DNA from: Lachnospiraceae bacterium UBA7480
GTDB taxonomy: Bacteria; Bacillota; Clostridia; Lachnospirales; Lachnospiraceae
Length of the DNA stretch: 6,439 nucleotides
Assembly: GCA_002479655.1 (NCBI GenBank)
Contig: DLOQ01000173.1
Span: 14,706 to 21,144, forward strand
Direction: 5' to 3'
The notes under the pieces were generated by a model. It was given only the letters and a program-made list of their open reading frames with translations, ran no database searches and had not been told where the DNA came from. The position numbers and the translations under genes are program-made. Below, piece after piece: positions 1-5,857 of the stretch (positions are counted from its first letter, which is position 1; each line of letters starts with the position of its first letter).

Positions 1-33
1 TTGTTCGCAAAAATTTAACAAATTGTATACAAA
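1..33. promoter_or_regulatory. Inverted repeats upstream of the pfl promoter, possible operator(s)
   Basis: A perfect 10-bp palindrome, TTGTATACAA, occupies 23-32, about 18 bp upstream of the -35 box. Just to its left, TTGTT at 1-5 and TTAACAA at 15-21 form an inverted pair resembling half-sites of the redox repressor Rex (known consensus TTGTTAANNNNTTAACAA), but the spacing is 3 bp longer than canonical and the left arm is incomplete. The palindrome is also of the kind bound by GntR-type dimers. Binding by any named regulator is inference; only the symmetry is seen. The left site sits at the window edge, so more may lie upstream. Confidence 0.35.
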
Positions 34-50
34 AAAATGCAAAGGGATTA

Positions 51-80
51 TTGACTATCTACCCGATTTCTCGCTATAAT
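51..80 (+). promoter_or_regulatory. Sigma-A-type promoter of the split pfl operon
   Basis: The -35 box TTGACT (51-56) and a consensus -10 box TATAAT (75-80) are separated by 18 bp. Transcription should begin near A87, giving a leader of about 74 nt. This is the only strong promoter-like sequence seen ahead of the three + strand genes, and the two small genes downstream have their own RBSs but no convincing promoter. Confidence 0.8.
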
Positions 81-90
81 TAGACCATAG

Positions 91-131
91 CGATCAACGG
101 TGGAAAACCGTTAAACCCGAACGGATCGGGT
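91..131 (+). promoter_or_regulatory. Structured 5' leader of pflB with alternative pairings
   Basis: Two adjacent 6-bp hairpins can form: AACGGT (96-101) with ACCGTT (107-112) around a GGAAA loop, and ACCCGA (115-120) with TCGGGT (126-131) around ACGGA. Competing pairings also exist: CGATC (91-95) with GATCG (124-128), which would stack on the first hairpin, and CCGTT (108-112) with AACGG (120-124). Either would break the second hairpin. No U-run follows, so it is not a terminator. It does not match any riboswitch class I recognise. It may simply stabilise the mRNA 5' end. Confidence 0.4.
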
Positions 132-147
132 AAAAAATATATAAAAT

Positions 148-153
148 AGGAGG
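148..153 (+). promoter_or_regulatory. RBS of pflB
   Basis: AGGAGG lies 7 nt before the ATG at 161. This perfect anti-Shine-Dalgarno match at ideal spacing fixes the start codon and suggests strong translation. Confidence 0.9.
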
Positions 154-160
154 CATTCTA

Positions 161-2215
161 ATGAGCACAGAAATGAGACCCGAATGGGAAGGCTTTACAG
201 CCGGAAAATGGCAGACTGAAGTCAATGTACGCGACTTCATCCAGAAAAACTACACTCCGTACGACGGAGACGATTCCTTCTTGAGCGGACCCACACAGGC
301 AACAAATGACTTATGGGCACAGGTTATGGATCTTGCAAAACAGGAGCGCGAGGCAGGCGGCGTATTGGATATGGATACCAAGGTCGTATCCACCATCACA
401 TCCCATGCTCCCGGATATCTTGATAAGAGCAAGGAAAAAATCGTTGGTTTCCAGACAGACAAGCCGTTTAAGCGTTCTTTACAGCCTTACGGCGGTATCA
501 GAATGGCAGAAAAAGCTTGCGCAGATAATGGTTATACCGTAGATCCTGAGATCAGCGAGTTCTTCTCCACACACAGAAAAACACACAACGCAGGATGTTT
601 TGACGCATACAATGCAGAGATGAGAGCATGCCGTTCCTCCCATATCATTACAGGTCTTCCTGATGCATATGGACGTGGTCGTATCATCGGCGACTACAGA
701 CGTGTTGCTCTGTATGGTATCGATTATCTGATCGAAGACAAACAGGCACAGAAGGATTCCACAGGACGCGTGATGACTGATGATGTGATCCGTCTTCGTG
801 AAGAGCTTTCCGAGCAGATGGTAGCATTGAAGATGATGAAGGAAATGGCTGCTTCTTACGGCTGCGATATTTCCAAACCGGCTTCTAACGTACAGGAAGC
901 TATTCAGGCAACCTATTTCGGATATCTTTCCTCTGTTAAAGAGCAGAACGGCGCTGCTATGTCCCTTGGACGTACTTCTACCTTTATCGACTGCTACGCT
1001 GAGAGAGATCTTAAGAACGGTACATTTACAGAAGAAGAGATTCAGGAATTTGTTGACCACTTTATCATGAAGCTTCGTCTGATCAAATTTGCACGTACAC
1101 CGGAATACAATCAGATCTTTGCAGGCGATCCTGTATGGGTTACAGAATCTCTTGGTGGTGTAGGCGTTGACGGACGTTCTCTTGTAACAAAGACTTCTTT
1201 CCGTTACCTGAACACATTGAATAACTTAGGCGCTTCACCTGAGCCTAACTTAACGGTTCTCTGGTCAACCAGACTTCCTCAGCCTTGGAAAGAGTTCTGT
1301 GCTAAGATGTCCATCAAGACTTCTTCCATCCAGTATGAGAACGACGATCTGATGAGAGTAACACACGGTGATGATTATGCGATCGCATGCTGCGTATCTT
1401 CCATGGTTGTTGGTAAGGAAATGCAGTTCTTCGGCGCTCGTGCTAACCTCGCTAAATGTTTGCTGTACGCTTTGAACGGTGGTATTGATGAAGTTACCAA
1501 GAAACAGGTTGGACCTAAATATCGTCCTGTCAGCGGCGACGTACTTGATTATGATGACGTATATGCAAAATTCATGGATATGATGGAGTGGCAGGCAGAC
1601 GTATATGTCAACACCTTAAATATCATCCACTATATGCATGATAAATACTGCTATGAGAGAGCTGAGATGGCGCTTCATGACAGAGATGTTAAGCGTTACT
1701 TTGCAACAGGTGTTGCAGGTCTTTCCATCGTGGCTGACTCATTATCAGCAATCAAATATGCAACTGTTAAACCGATCAGGGACGAGGACGGCGTAATCGT
1801 TGACTTTGAGACCACCGGTGAATTCCCGAAATATGGTAATGATGATGACCGCGTTGACATGATTGCACAGGACATCGTTCACAAATTCATGACGGCGATC
1901 AGAAGACATCACACCTACAGAAACGGTATTCCTACAACTTCCATCCTTACCATTACTTCTAACGTAACTTACGGTAAGGCAACAGGTAACACACCTGATG
2001 GACGTAAGAAGGGACAGCCGTTCGCTCCGGGCGCTAACCCGATGCACGGTCGTGACACTCATGGTGCGGTAGCTTCTCTGGCTTCTGTATCCAAGCTTCC
2101 GTTTAAGGATGCACAGGATGGTATCTCCAATACCTTCTCCATCATTCCGGGCGCTCTTGGTAAGGAAGATCAGGTATTTGCAGGTGATATCGATATCGAC
2201 CTGAGCAAAAAATAA
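161..2215 (+). CDS. pflB: Pyruvate formate-lyase catalytic subunit lacking the glycyl radical domain
   Basis: Formate C-acetyltransferase: converts pyruvate + CoA to acetyl-CoA + formate in anaerobic sugar fermentation; cytoplasmic. The 684 residues align by eye along nearly all of E. coli PflB (760 aa). The N-terminus is complete (WEGF, then [14 protein letters not shown]). The [17 protein letters not shown] segment supplies Arg174 (E. coli Arg176), and Trp326 matches Trp333. Cys410-Cys411 in DYAIACC are the catalytic pair (Cys418/419), and Arg427 in [10 protein letters not shown] matches Arg435. The C-terminal region is also conserved ([18 protein letters not shown], then [16 protein letters not shown]). 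It ends after a short acidic tail, exactly where E. coli PflB enters its glycyl radical domain. It cannot be active alone because the radical glycine is absent; that domain is encoded at 2510-2755. No frameshift links the pieces, and each has its own RBS. The activating enzyme is not in the window. Confidence 0.95.
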   Translation: MSTEMRPEWEGFTAGKWQTEVNVRDFIQKNYTPYDGDDSFLSGPTQATNDLWAQVMDLAKQEREAGGVLDMDTKVVSTITSHAPGYLDKSKEKIVGFQTDKPFKRSLQPYGGIRMAEKACADNGYTVDPEISEFFSTHRKTHNAGCFDAYNAEMRACRSSHIITGLPDAYGRGRIIGDYRRVALYGIDYLIEDKQAQKDSTGRVMTDDVIRLREELSEQMVALKMMKEMAASYGCDISKPASNVQEAIQATYFGYLSSVKEQNGAAMSLGRTSTFIDCYAERDLKNGTFTEEEIQEFVDHFIMKLRLIKFARTPEYNQIFAGDPVWVTESLGGVGVDGRSLVTKTSFRYLNTLNNLGASPEPNLTVLWSTRLPQPWKEFCAKMSIKTSSIQYENDDLMRVTHGDDYAIACCVSSMVVGKEMQFFGARANLAKCLLYALNGGIDEVTKKQVGPKYRPVSGDVLDYDDVYAKFMDMMEWQADVYVNTLNIIHYMHDKYCYERAEMALHDRDVKRYFATGVAGLSIVADSLSAIKYATVKPIRDEDGVIVDFETTGEFPKYGNDDDRVDMIAQDIVHKFMTAIRRHHTYRNGIPTTSILTITSNVTYGKATGNTPDGRKKGQPFAPGANPMHGRDTHGAVASLASVSKLPFKDAQDGISNTFSIIPGALGKEDQVFAGDIDIDLSKK

Positions 2216-2237
2216 AGTAATAATATCAAACCAAAAA

Positions 2238-2243
2238 GTGAGG
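2238..2243 (+). promoter_or_regulatory. Weaker RBS of the 71-aa gene
   Basis: GTGAGG lies 8 nt before the ATG at 2252. It matches anti-Shine-Dalgarno less well than the AGGAGG sites of the genes on either side, which may lower the output of the middle protein relative to its partners. Confidence 0.6.
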
Positions 2244-2251
2244 TTCTGAGT

Positions 2252-2467
2252 ATGGGCACAACAAAAAGCGAAGAAGAACTGATACAGGATATGGTTGCAC
2301 AGTTAGACAATGGTTTTTCTAAAGGTGTCGGTCATGTGAATGTAGATGTTGAAGCAAATGCAGACGCTAAAAAAGATGTTCAGACTATGGGCTGCACTGA
2401 CTGTTCCAGAACACCACTGGCATGCAGTGTTCCCACACTTCACCAAGGATTAGACGATTATCAGTAA
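2252..2467 (+). CDS. Small protein resembling the N-terminal half of the glycyl radical domain, with a Cys-rich tail
   Basis: A 71-residue cytoplasmic protein starting 36 nt after pflB. Residues 14-33 (MVAQLDNGFSKGVGHVNVDV) align without gaps to residues 12-31 of the 81-aa radical subunit ([20 protein letters not shown]), with 9 of 20 identities including L-D, K-G, H and N-V-x-V. After residue 45 the similarity stops. Instead of the RVSGYAV loop there is GCTDCSRTPLAC with Cys48, Cys51 and Cys58, then TLHQGLDDYQ. It therefore cannot carry a glycyl radical at the usual site. It probably binds the PflB barrel through the shared segment; acting as a placeholder, assembly factor or thiol-based protector is inference. 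I faintly recall automated annotations numbering small clostridial radical cofactors (GrcA2, GrcA3), but cannot say whether this is one. The RBS and operon position support a real gene rather than debris. Confidence 0.8.
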   Translation: MGTTKSEEELIQDMVAQLDNGFSKGVGHVNVDVEANADAKKDVQTMGCTDCSRTPLACSVPTLHQGLDDYQ

Positions 2468-2494
2468 TTTAATTAGGACTATTTCAAAAAAATA

Positions 2495-2500
2495 AGGAGG
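2495..2500 (+). promoter_or_regulatory. RBS of the glycyl radical subunit gene
   Basis: AGGAGG lies 9 nt upstream of the ATG at 2510. Its strength argues that the radical subunit is translated independently and well, rather than being a leftover of a broken pflB. Confidence 0.85.
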
Positions 2501-2509
2501 ATCAAAATC

Positions 2510-2755
2510 ATGGCAGAAGCAAGTGCAACACAGGTAAACAACCTGGTATCATTATTAGATGGATACGCTACAAAGGGCGGACATCATCTGAATGTCAACG
2601 TATTAAACAGAGAAACTCTTTTAGATGCTCAGAAGCATCCTGAGAATTATCCCCAGCTGACGATCCGTGTATCCGGATATGCTGTTAACTTCATTAAGTT
2701 GACACCGGAGCAGCAGGCAGATGTTATCTCCCGTACGTTCCATGAGGCAATCTAA
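2510..2755 (+). CDS. grcA: Stand-alone glycyl radical subunit of pyruvate formate-lyase (GrcA-like)
   Basis: This 81-residue protein equals the missing C-terminal domain of Pfl[21 protein letters not shown] (15-34), then [18 protein letters not shown] (44-61), then [17 protein letters not shown] match the end of E. coli PflB almost block for block. Gly56 in RVSGYAV (codon 2675-2677) is the residue expected to hold the radical, made by the PFL-activating radical-SAM enzyme and passed to the Cys pair of the 684-aa subunit. E. coli YfiD/GrcA is known to replace an oxygen-cleaved PFL C-terminus. Here the detached domain is the only one in the operon, so it is probably an obligatory subunit rather than a repair part. 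It has seven extra N-terminal residues before the conserved block, and unlike YfiD has no long extra N-terminal region. It starts 42 nt after the 71-aa gene, and a terminator follows. Confidence 0.92.
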   Translation: MAEASATQVNNLVSLLDGYATKGGHHLNVNVLNRETLLDAQKHPENYPQLTIRVSGYAVNFIKLTPEQQADVISRTFHEAI

Positions 2756-2794
2756 TCAGAGATTGTACTACACAAAATAAATGAAAGCACGATA

Positions 2795-2838
2795 AAAGCC
2801 CTCCATAAGTATGCCAAGCGCAGCTTATGGGGGTCTTT
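2795..2838. terminator. Hairpin terminator between convergent operons, probably bidirectional
   Basis: A long stem pairs 2795-2809 (AAAAGCCCTCCATAAG region) with 2824-2838 (CTTATGGGGGTCTTT), with one G-U pair and one mismatch. A small TGC/GCA pairing (2812-2814 with 2820-2822) tops the loop. On the + strand it is followed by a T-rich stretch (TCTTTATCTATTC), and on the - strand the arm ends in CTTTTATC. It can therefore stop the pfl message and also read-through from the ABC operon, whose last stop codon lies about 50 nt to its right. Confidence 0.85.
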
Positions 2839-2888
2839 ATCTATTCCCTAAGGAAACGCTGTTTAAATCAAAGCTTCCGGCGATGCAC

Positions 2889-4124
2889 TTACACTACCTG
2901 ATGACGCTTAAAGATCCGATACGAAAGGCAGGCGCAGATGCAGGAAACAATTAAGGCAAAGACAGGAAGAAATACATACGGCGGGATAACGACGCCAAAT
3001 ATTTCATACTGAAATTCACCCATTGCTCCCCAGAACGCCATCATATTCGTGGGCAACAGTTGTTCCAGCCGGAACACCCAGAGAGGCGCGCTGTCCGGTA
3101 TGACGATAAACATAGGCACGATCAAAATAATCGCCATTACCACGATCGTATTGAACGGCGTTTTAAATGCTGCCGAAAAAAATGATGTAAGCGCCGCATA
3201 TAACAGGATTCCTCCAAGCATACAGATAGAGTATAACAGCGCGCTCTGCCCTATAGTGATAGGATACTCAAATCCATTCGCCAATAATATAAGCGCAGCA
3301 TCCGCGCCGCTTATGCCCCAGACAGCCATTACTTCGATATAACTGACCGCGATCAGGAAAAGAATCAGGGCTTCAGCAACTCCAAACGCTGCCAGCAGCT
3401 TTGCGCCAATCACAAGCCCTTTGCCATGCTTTGACGACAGGATCAGATTGTCCGCTCCGCTTGTATATTCATCGGAAAAAATCCCGGAAATCATGATTGC
3501 AACTGCTGCTGCAACAGTAAATGCAGTCGAATACATAACGGCAGCATACCGATAATATCCGCCGCTGTACTCATAAGTCAGCGTCTTCGGGGATTTATCC
3601 ATGCACTCCCGCCAATATTCCTTAACATTCTCACTAATATTGAAATCCGGATTTTCAATCCTATACTCATTGTTTTCCCTTCGTATCTGATCAAACTGTT
3701 CTGCCTGTTCACGGGTAAGCTGTTGAAATTCACCGATACTTTTCAGATTCATACACCGACAGACTATCTCGTATATATCACTATATCTTCTTGCATTTTG
3801 AGTCTCCGAAGTAAATAATTCATCATAATAAAAGTCTTTGTCTGAAGACAGCTGCCTGTATGCATCCACAGCTTCCATAATAAGATCTGCATCGATCACG
3901 CGTCCCGAAAGCGCCTCTCCGTTCCTGCGGTCGATCATTTCATACTCATAACGGGAAACCGCTATTTCCTCACCGTTTTCATCCGTATAATACCAATTTC
4001 CCACAATCGTCCCAAAAGGGCCGAAGATCCCTAAAAGGATAACAACCAGAAGCGTGATAACGCTGCGCTTTCTGCATAAGATCTTTTTTAATTCATAACC
4101 TGTAAGCTGAAAAAATATATTCAT
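2889..4124 (-). CDS. ABC-2-type transporter permease with large extracytoplasmic domain
   Basis: A 411-residue membrane protein, last in the - strand operon, most likely the channel partner of the ATPase encoded just upstream. After a basic N-terminus (KKILCRKR, 13-20) come TM1 (about 21-42) and a hydrophilic, Tyr/Glu/Asp-rich domain (about 43-193) expected outside the membrane. TM2 (194-216) leads into a cytoplasmic loop, DEYTSGADNLILSSKHGKG, of the kind seen in ABC-2 permeases. TM3-TM6 lie near 238-268, 293-318, 325-343 and 382-402, before a basic tail (RIFKRHQ). I start it at the ATG at 4124, which has GAAGGAGA just upstream. A longer reading from a TTG at 4172 lacks an RBS and would place a strong hairpin inside the gene. 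Export of peptides or lipids, or removal of antimicrobials, is typical of the family; the substrate here is unknown. Confidence 0.85.
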   Translation of the reverse strand: MNIFFQLTGYELKKILCRKRSVITLLVVILLGIFGPFGTIVGNWYYTDENGEEIAVSRYEYEMIDRRNGEALSGRVIDADLIMEAVDAYRQLSSDKDFYYDELFTSETQNARRYSDIYEIVCRCMNLKSIGEFQQLTREQAEQFDQIRRENNEYRIENPDFNISENVKEYWRECMDKSPKTLTYEYSGGYYRYAAVMYSTAFTVAAAVAIMISGIFSDEYTSGADNLILSSKHGKGLVIGAKLLAAFGVAEALILFLIAVSYIEVMAVWGISGADAALILLANGFEYPITIGQSALLYSICMLGGILLYAALTSFFSAAFKTPFNTIVVMAIILIVPMFIVIPDSAPLWVFRLEQLLPTNMMAFWGAMGEFQYEIFGVVIPPYVFLPVFALIVSCICACLSYRIFKRHQVV

Positions 4125-4129
4125 ACAAT

Positions 4130-4134
4130 CTCCT
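4130..4134 (-). promoter_or_regulatory. RBS that sets the permease start
   Basis: On the - strand AGGAG (within GAAGGAGA) lies 5 nt before the ATG at 4124. This supports the 411-residue form over the 427-residue form that begins with TTG at 4172. Confidence 0.75.
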
Positions 4135-4137
4135 TCT

Positions 4138-4152
4138 GCCGCCTTCGGCGGC
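4138..4152. repeat. Perfect GC-rich inverted repeat between ATPase and permease genes
   Basis: GCCGCC (4138-4143) and GGCGGC (4147-4152) form a 6-bp all-GC hairpin in an otherwise A/T-rich 84-nt gap. On the - strand transcript the stem ends 3 nt before the permease RBS. No U-run follows it, so it is not a classical terminator. It could block 3'-exonucleases or tune permease translation relative to the ATPase. Confidence 0.5.
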
Positions 4153-4208
4153 TCAAATAAAAATCTTCCCAAGAATCAATTTTATTTCGTAAATACTGTC
4201 TGTGCGTT

Positions 4209-5072
4209 TCAGTCTTCCTCTTTGCTGAAATAATACAGATACAGATCCTCCAACGACGCTTCGACATTCTCTGCGCCCTCGCAAGGCTTTTCAACGCTTA
4301 CCAGCCTTAGAAAAACCATGTCTCCTTCGTTTCTTGTATTGATTACGGGATATTTTGCGCCGTATTCATCCGCTTCATTGCATGAGACGCTGCACTCCCA
4401 GACCTTGTCCCGTATCACCGCAATAATATCTTCCAGCGAACCTTCATGGATCATCTGTCCGTCCTTCATTATCAGTATCGTATTGGCAATATGTTCAATA
4501 TCGGAAACAATATGTGTAGATAAAAGTATGATCCTGTCCGCGCCCATTCGGGAGATAATGTTGCGGAATTTGATCCTCTCCTTTGGATCAAGTCCCGCGG
4601 TTGGCTCATCCAGCACCAGTATCTTCGGATCATTTAACAATGCCTGCGCAATCCCAAGACGCTGTTTCATTCCGCCTGAAAAAGTCTTTATTTTCTTTTT
4701 CGCTTCGTTTTTCAACGATACCATTTCCAGAAGCTCTGCCGTTTTTACCTTTGCCCTGCTTTTGGGTATGCCTTTTAACGCAGCGATATACAGCATAAAA
4801 TCCTGTGCCGTGAATTCCGGATAATATCCGAAATCCTGTGGCAGATAACCCAGAAGTTCACGATATTCTTCCTGTGAAACGTCTGTTCCGTCACAGGAAA
4901 TACTTCCTGATGAAGGATCTAAAATCCCGCATATCATCCTCATAAGCGTTGTTTTTCCCGCGCCATTGGCACCAAGAAGTCCATAAACGCCCTTTTCCAG
5001 CGTCAGCGAGATCCTGTCACAGGCTATCTTACTTCCATATTTTTTTGTCACACGGTCAATCTTTAATTCCAT
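4209..5072 (-). CDS. ABC transporter ATP-binding protein
   Basis: A 287-residue cytoplasmic ATPase of the exporter class, expected to drive the adjacent permease. All nucleotide-binding motifs are intact: Walker A GANGAGKT (34-41), Q-loop Gln79 in GYLPQD, signature FSGGMKQR (131-138), Walker B ILVLDEP (151-157) with catalytic Glu156, D-loop AGLD (159-162) and switch His187 in STH. The core ends near residue 215. About 70 further residues form the acidic accessory tail usual in the drug/antimicrobial-peptide exporter (CcmA-like) group. The start ATG has AAAGGAT 8 nt upstream. The gene begins 38 nt after the membrane protein gene and ends 84 nt before the permease. The specific substrate cannot be assigned. 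Confidence 0.93.
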   Translation of the reverse strand: MELKIDRVTKKYGSKIACDRISLTLEKGVYGLLGANGAGKTTLMRMICGILDPSSGSISCDGTDVSQEEYRELLGYLPQDFGYYPEFTAQDFMLYIAALKGIPKSRAKVKTAELLEMVSLKNEAKKKIKTFSGGMKQRLGIAQALLNDPKILVLDEPTAGLDPKERIKFRNIISRMGADRIILLSTHIVSDIEHIANTILIMKDGQMIHEGSLEDIIAVIRDKVWECSVSCNEADEYGAKYPVINTRNEGDMVFLRLVSVEKPCEGAENVEASLEDLYLYYFSKEED

Positions 5073-5087
5073 AAATAACTATCCTTT
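5059..5087. repeat. Direct repeat copy A, spanning the ATPase start
   Basis: This 29-nt stretch holds the ATPase RBS, spacer and first codons (MELKI, read on the - strand). It matches 5113-5141 at 26 of 29 positions, exactly 54 nt apart. The shared core is ATTCCATAAATAAC followed two bases later by TCCTTT. Confidence 0.7.
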
Positions 5088-5110
5088 CCGTATCATATTT
5101 TTTGCACGCC

Positions 5111-5833
5111 CTATCTTTCATTCCATAAATAACGGTCCTTTTCAACCAATAATTTTTTTATCTGCGCGGCTGCCATCAGCGTTCCGCCAAGACAGGCTGC
5201 CATGATATAGAGATTTACCATCGGTTTTTCATAAATACCCCTGTTGGGTATAATGGTTCCCGCAAGACTGACCGCCAAAGCCGCAGCAGCGCTCAGATAA
5301 GCCGCTTCCTGTCCCTTTACTTTGCTGAAAATCATAAAAGAGATCCCACTCACGACAATATATGGGGTAAAAATATACAACGCCGACCTTGCAACGCCAA
5401 ATGGAACATAATTTCCCAACAATATCGAAACCGTAATAATAACCGCAAAATTACATATCCCCAGAATGATCATTCTCGCTCCCGTGACCTGCGGCAGAGA
5501 AAACCTGCATCCTGCTTCCAATTCCGACATACCGTATATCGCGGATCGTGATATTTCCACAGTTGTCAGCATCGCCAGAAACGGAATGATCGCGGCAATC
5601 AACCATACAAGAAACTTCGCTTCTTCCGGAATGGCACAGACGGTTCTGACTGCCGCAAACACAACTGCTGCCGAAACAAACCACACCCGCTTTCGTATAT
5701 AGCCGATCTGCGAAAAAACAAATTCGGGATATGTCAGTTTCGGATAGGGTAATGCTGCGAGAAAGGCCGCTCTGCCCTTTGGTTCCGGAGGCTCAAAAGC
5801 CGTTCTGATCTCATTTTTTAAATTAAGCTTCAT
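5111..5833 (-). CDS. Six-helix membrane protein between sigma factor and ABC genes
   Basis: A 240-residue integral membrane protein of no family I recognise with confidence. The first 48 residues are hydrophilic and Pro-rich (FEPPEPKGR, then LPYPKLTYPEF) and probably cytoplasmic. Six hydrophobic spans follow near 50-68, 73-91, 120-140, 150-168, 177-194 and 206-224, and a basic tail ends the protein. The loop after TM2 (EISRSAIYGMSELEAGCRFS) sits where ABC-2 permeases have their ATPase-contacting helix. It may therefore be a second permease subunit; alternatively, its place directly after the sigma gene and its cytoplasmic head fit a membrane-bound sigma regulator. It lacks a recognisable zinc-type anti-sigma motif (HxxxCxxC). 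The ATG has GGAGG 6 nt upstream and follows the sigma stop by 24 nt. Its last codons overlap a duplicate of the ATPase start region. Confidence 0.8.
   Translation of the reverse strand: MKLNLKNEIRTAFEPPEPKGRAAFLAALPYPKLTYPEFVFSQIGYIRKRVWFVSAAVVFAAVRTVCAIPEEAKFLVWLIAAIIPFLAMLTTVEISRSAIYGMSELEAGCRFSLPQVTGARMIILGICNFAVIITVSILLGNYVPFGVARSALYIFTPYIVVSGISFMIFSKVKGQEAAYLSAAAALAVSLAGTIIPNRGIYEKPMVNLYIMAACLGGTLMAAAQIKKLLVEKDRYLWNER
5113..5141. repeat. Direct repeat copy B, inside the 3' end of the membrane protein gene
   Basis: This is an imperfect copy of the ATPase initiation region (26 of 29 bases the same as 5059-5087). On the - strand it reads AAAGGA, spacer, ATG GAA TGA. It therefore carries an RBS-like site and a two-codon frame overlapping the end of the membrane protein gene, whose own frame reads it as DRYLWNER. 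Confidence 0.7.
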
Positions 5834-5857
5834 TTTAATCCTCCATGCCTTTGGTTT

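Noticed and set aside
91..150. ZTP (pfl motif) riboswitch, a class named for its association with pfl genes
   Set aside because: The conserved ZTP core, including the CCGCCUGGGC segment and its pseudoknot partner, is absent, and the leader is too short.
479..1060. 193-codon open frame on the - strand
   Set aside because: It lies wholly antisense to the strongly conserved pflB frame, has no RBS or recognisable motifs, and its Cys/Ser-rich product is typical of a shadow frame. The frames at 250-462 and 1745-2062 are rejected for the same reason.
2393..2440. Iron-sulfur or zinc site formed by Cys48, Cys51 and Cys58 of the 71-aa protein
   Set aside because: Three cysteines with C-x2-C-x6-C spacing do not match a standard ferredoxin, radical-SAM (CX3CX2C) or zinc-ribbon motif. 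Metal binding remains possible but is not supported.
2216..2509. pflB interrupted by a frameshift or nonsense mutation (pseudogene)
   Set aside because: Both parts end and start at a domain boundary, each has a proper RBS and an extra terminal segment, and a complete gene with its own RBS lies between them. A single base change cannot rejoin them.
4125..4172. Permease beginning at the TTG at 4172 (16 extra residues)
   Set aside because: There is no RBS before the TTG, while the ATG at 4124 has GAAGGAGA at good spacing and begins a typical permease N-terminus.
4318..4824. 168-codon open frame on the + strand
   Set aside because: It is antisense to the ABC ATPase, whose Walker, signature and H-loop motifs prove the - strand frame. 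No RBS or family motif is seen.
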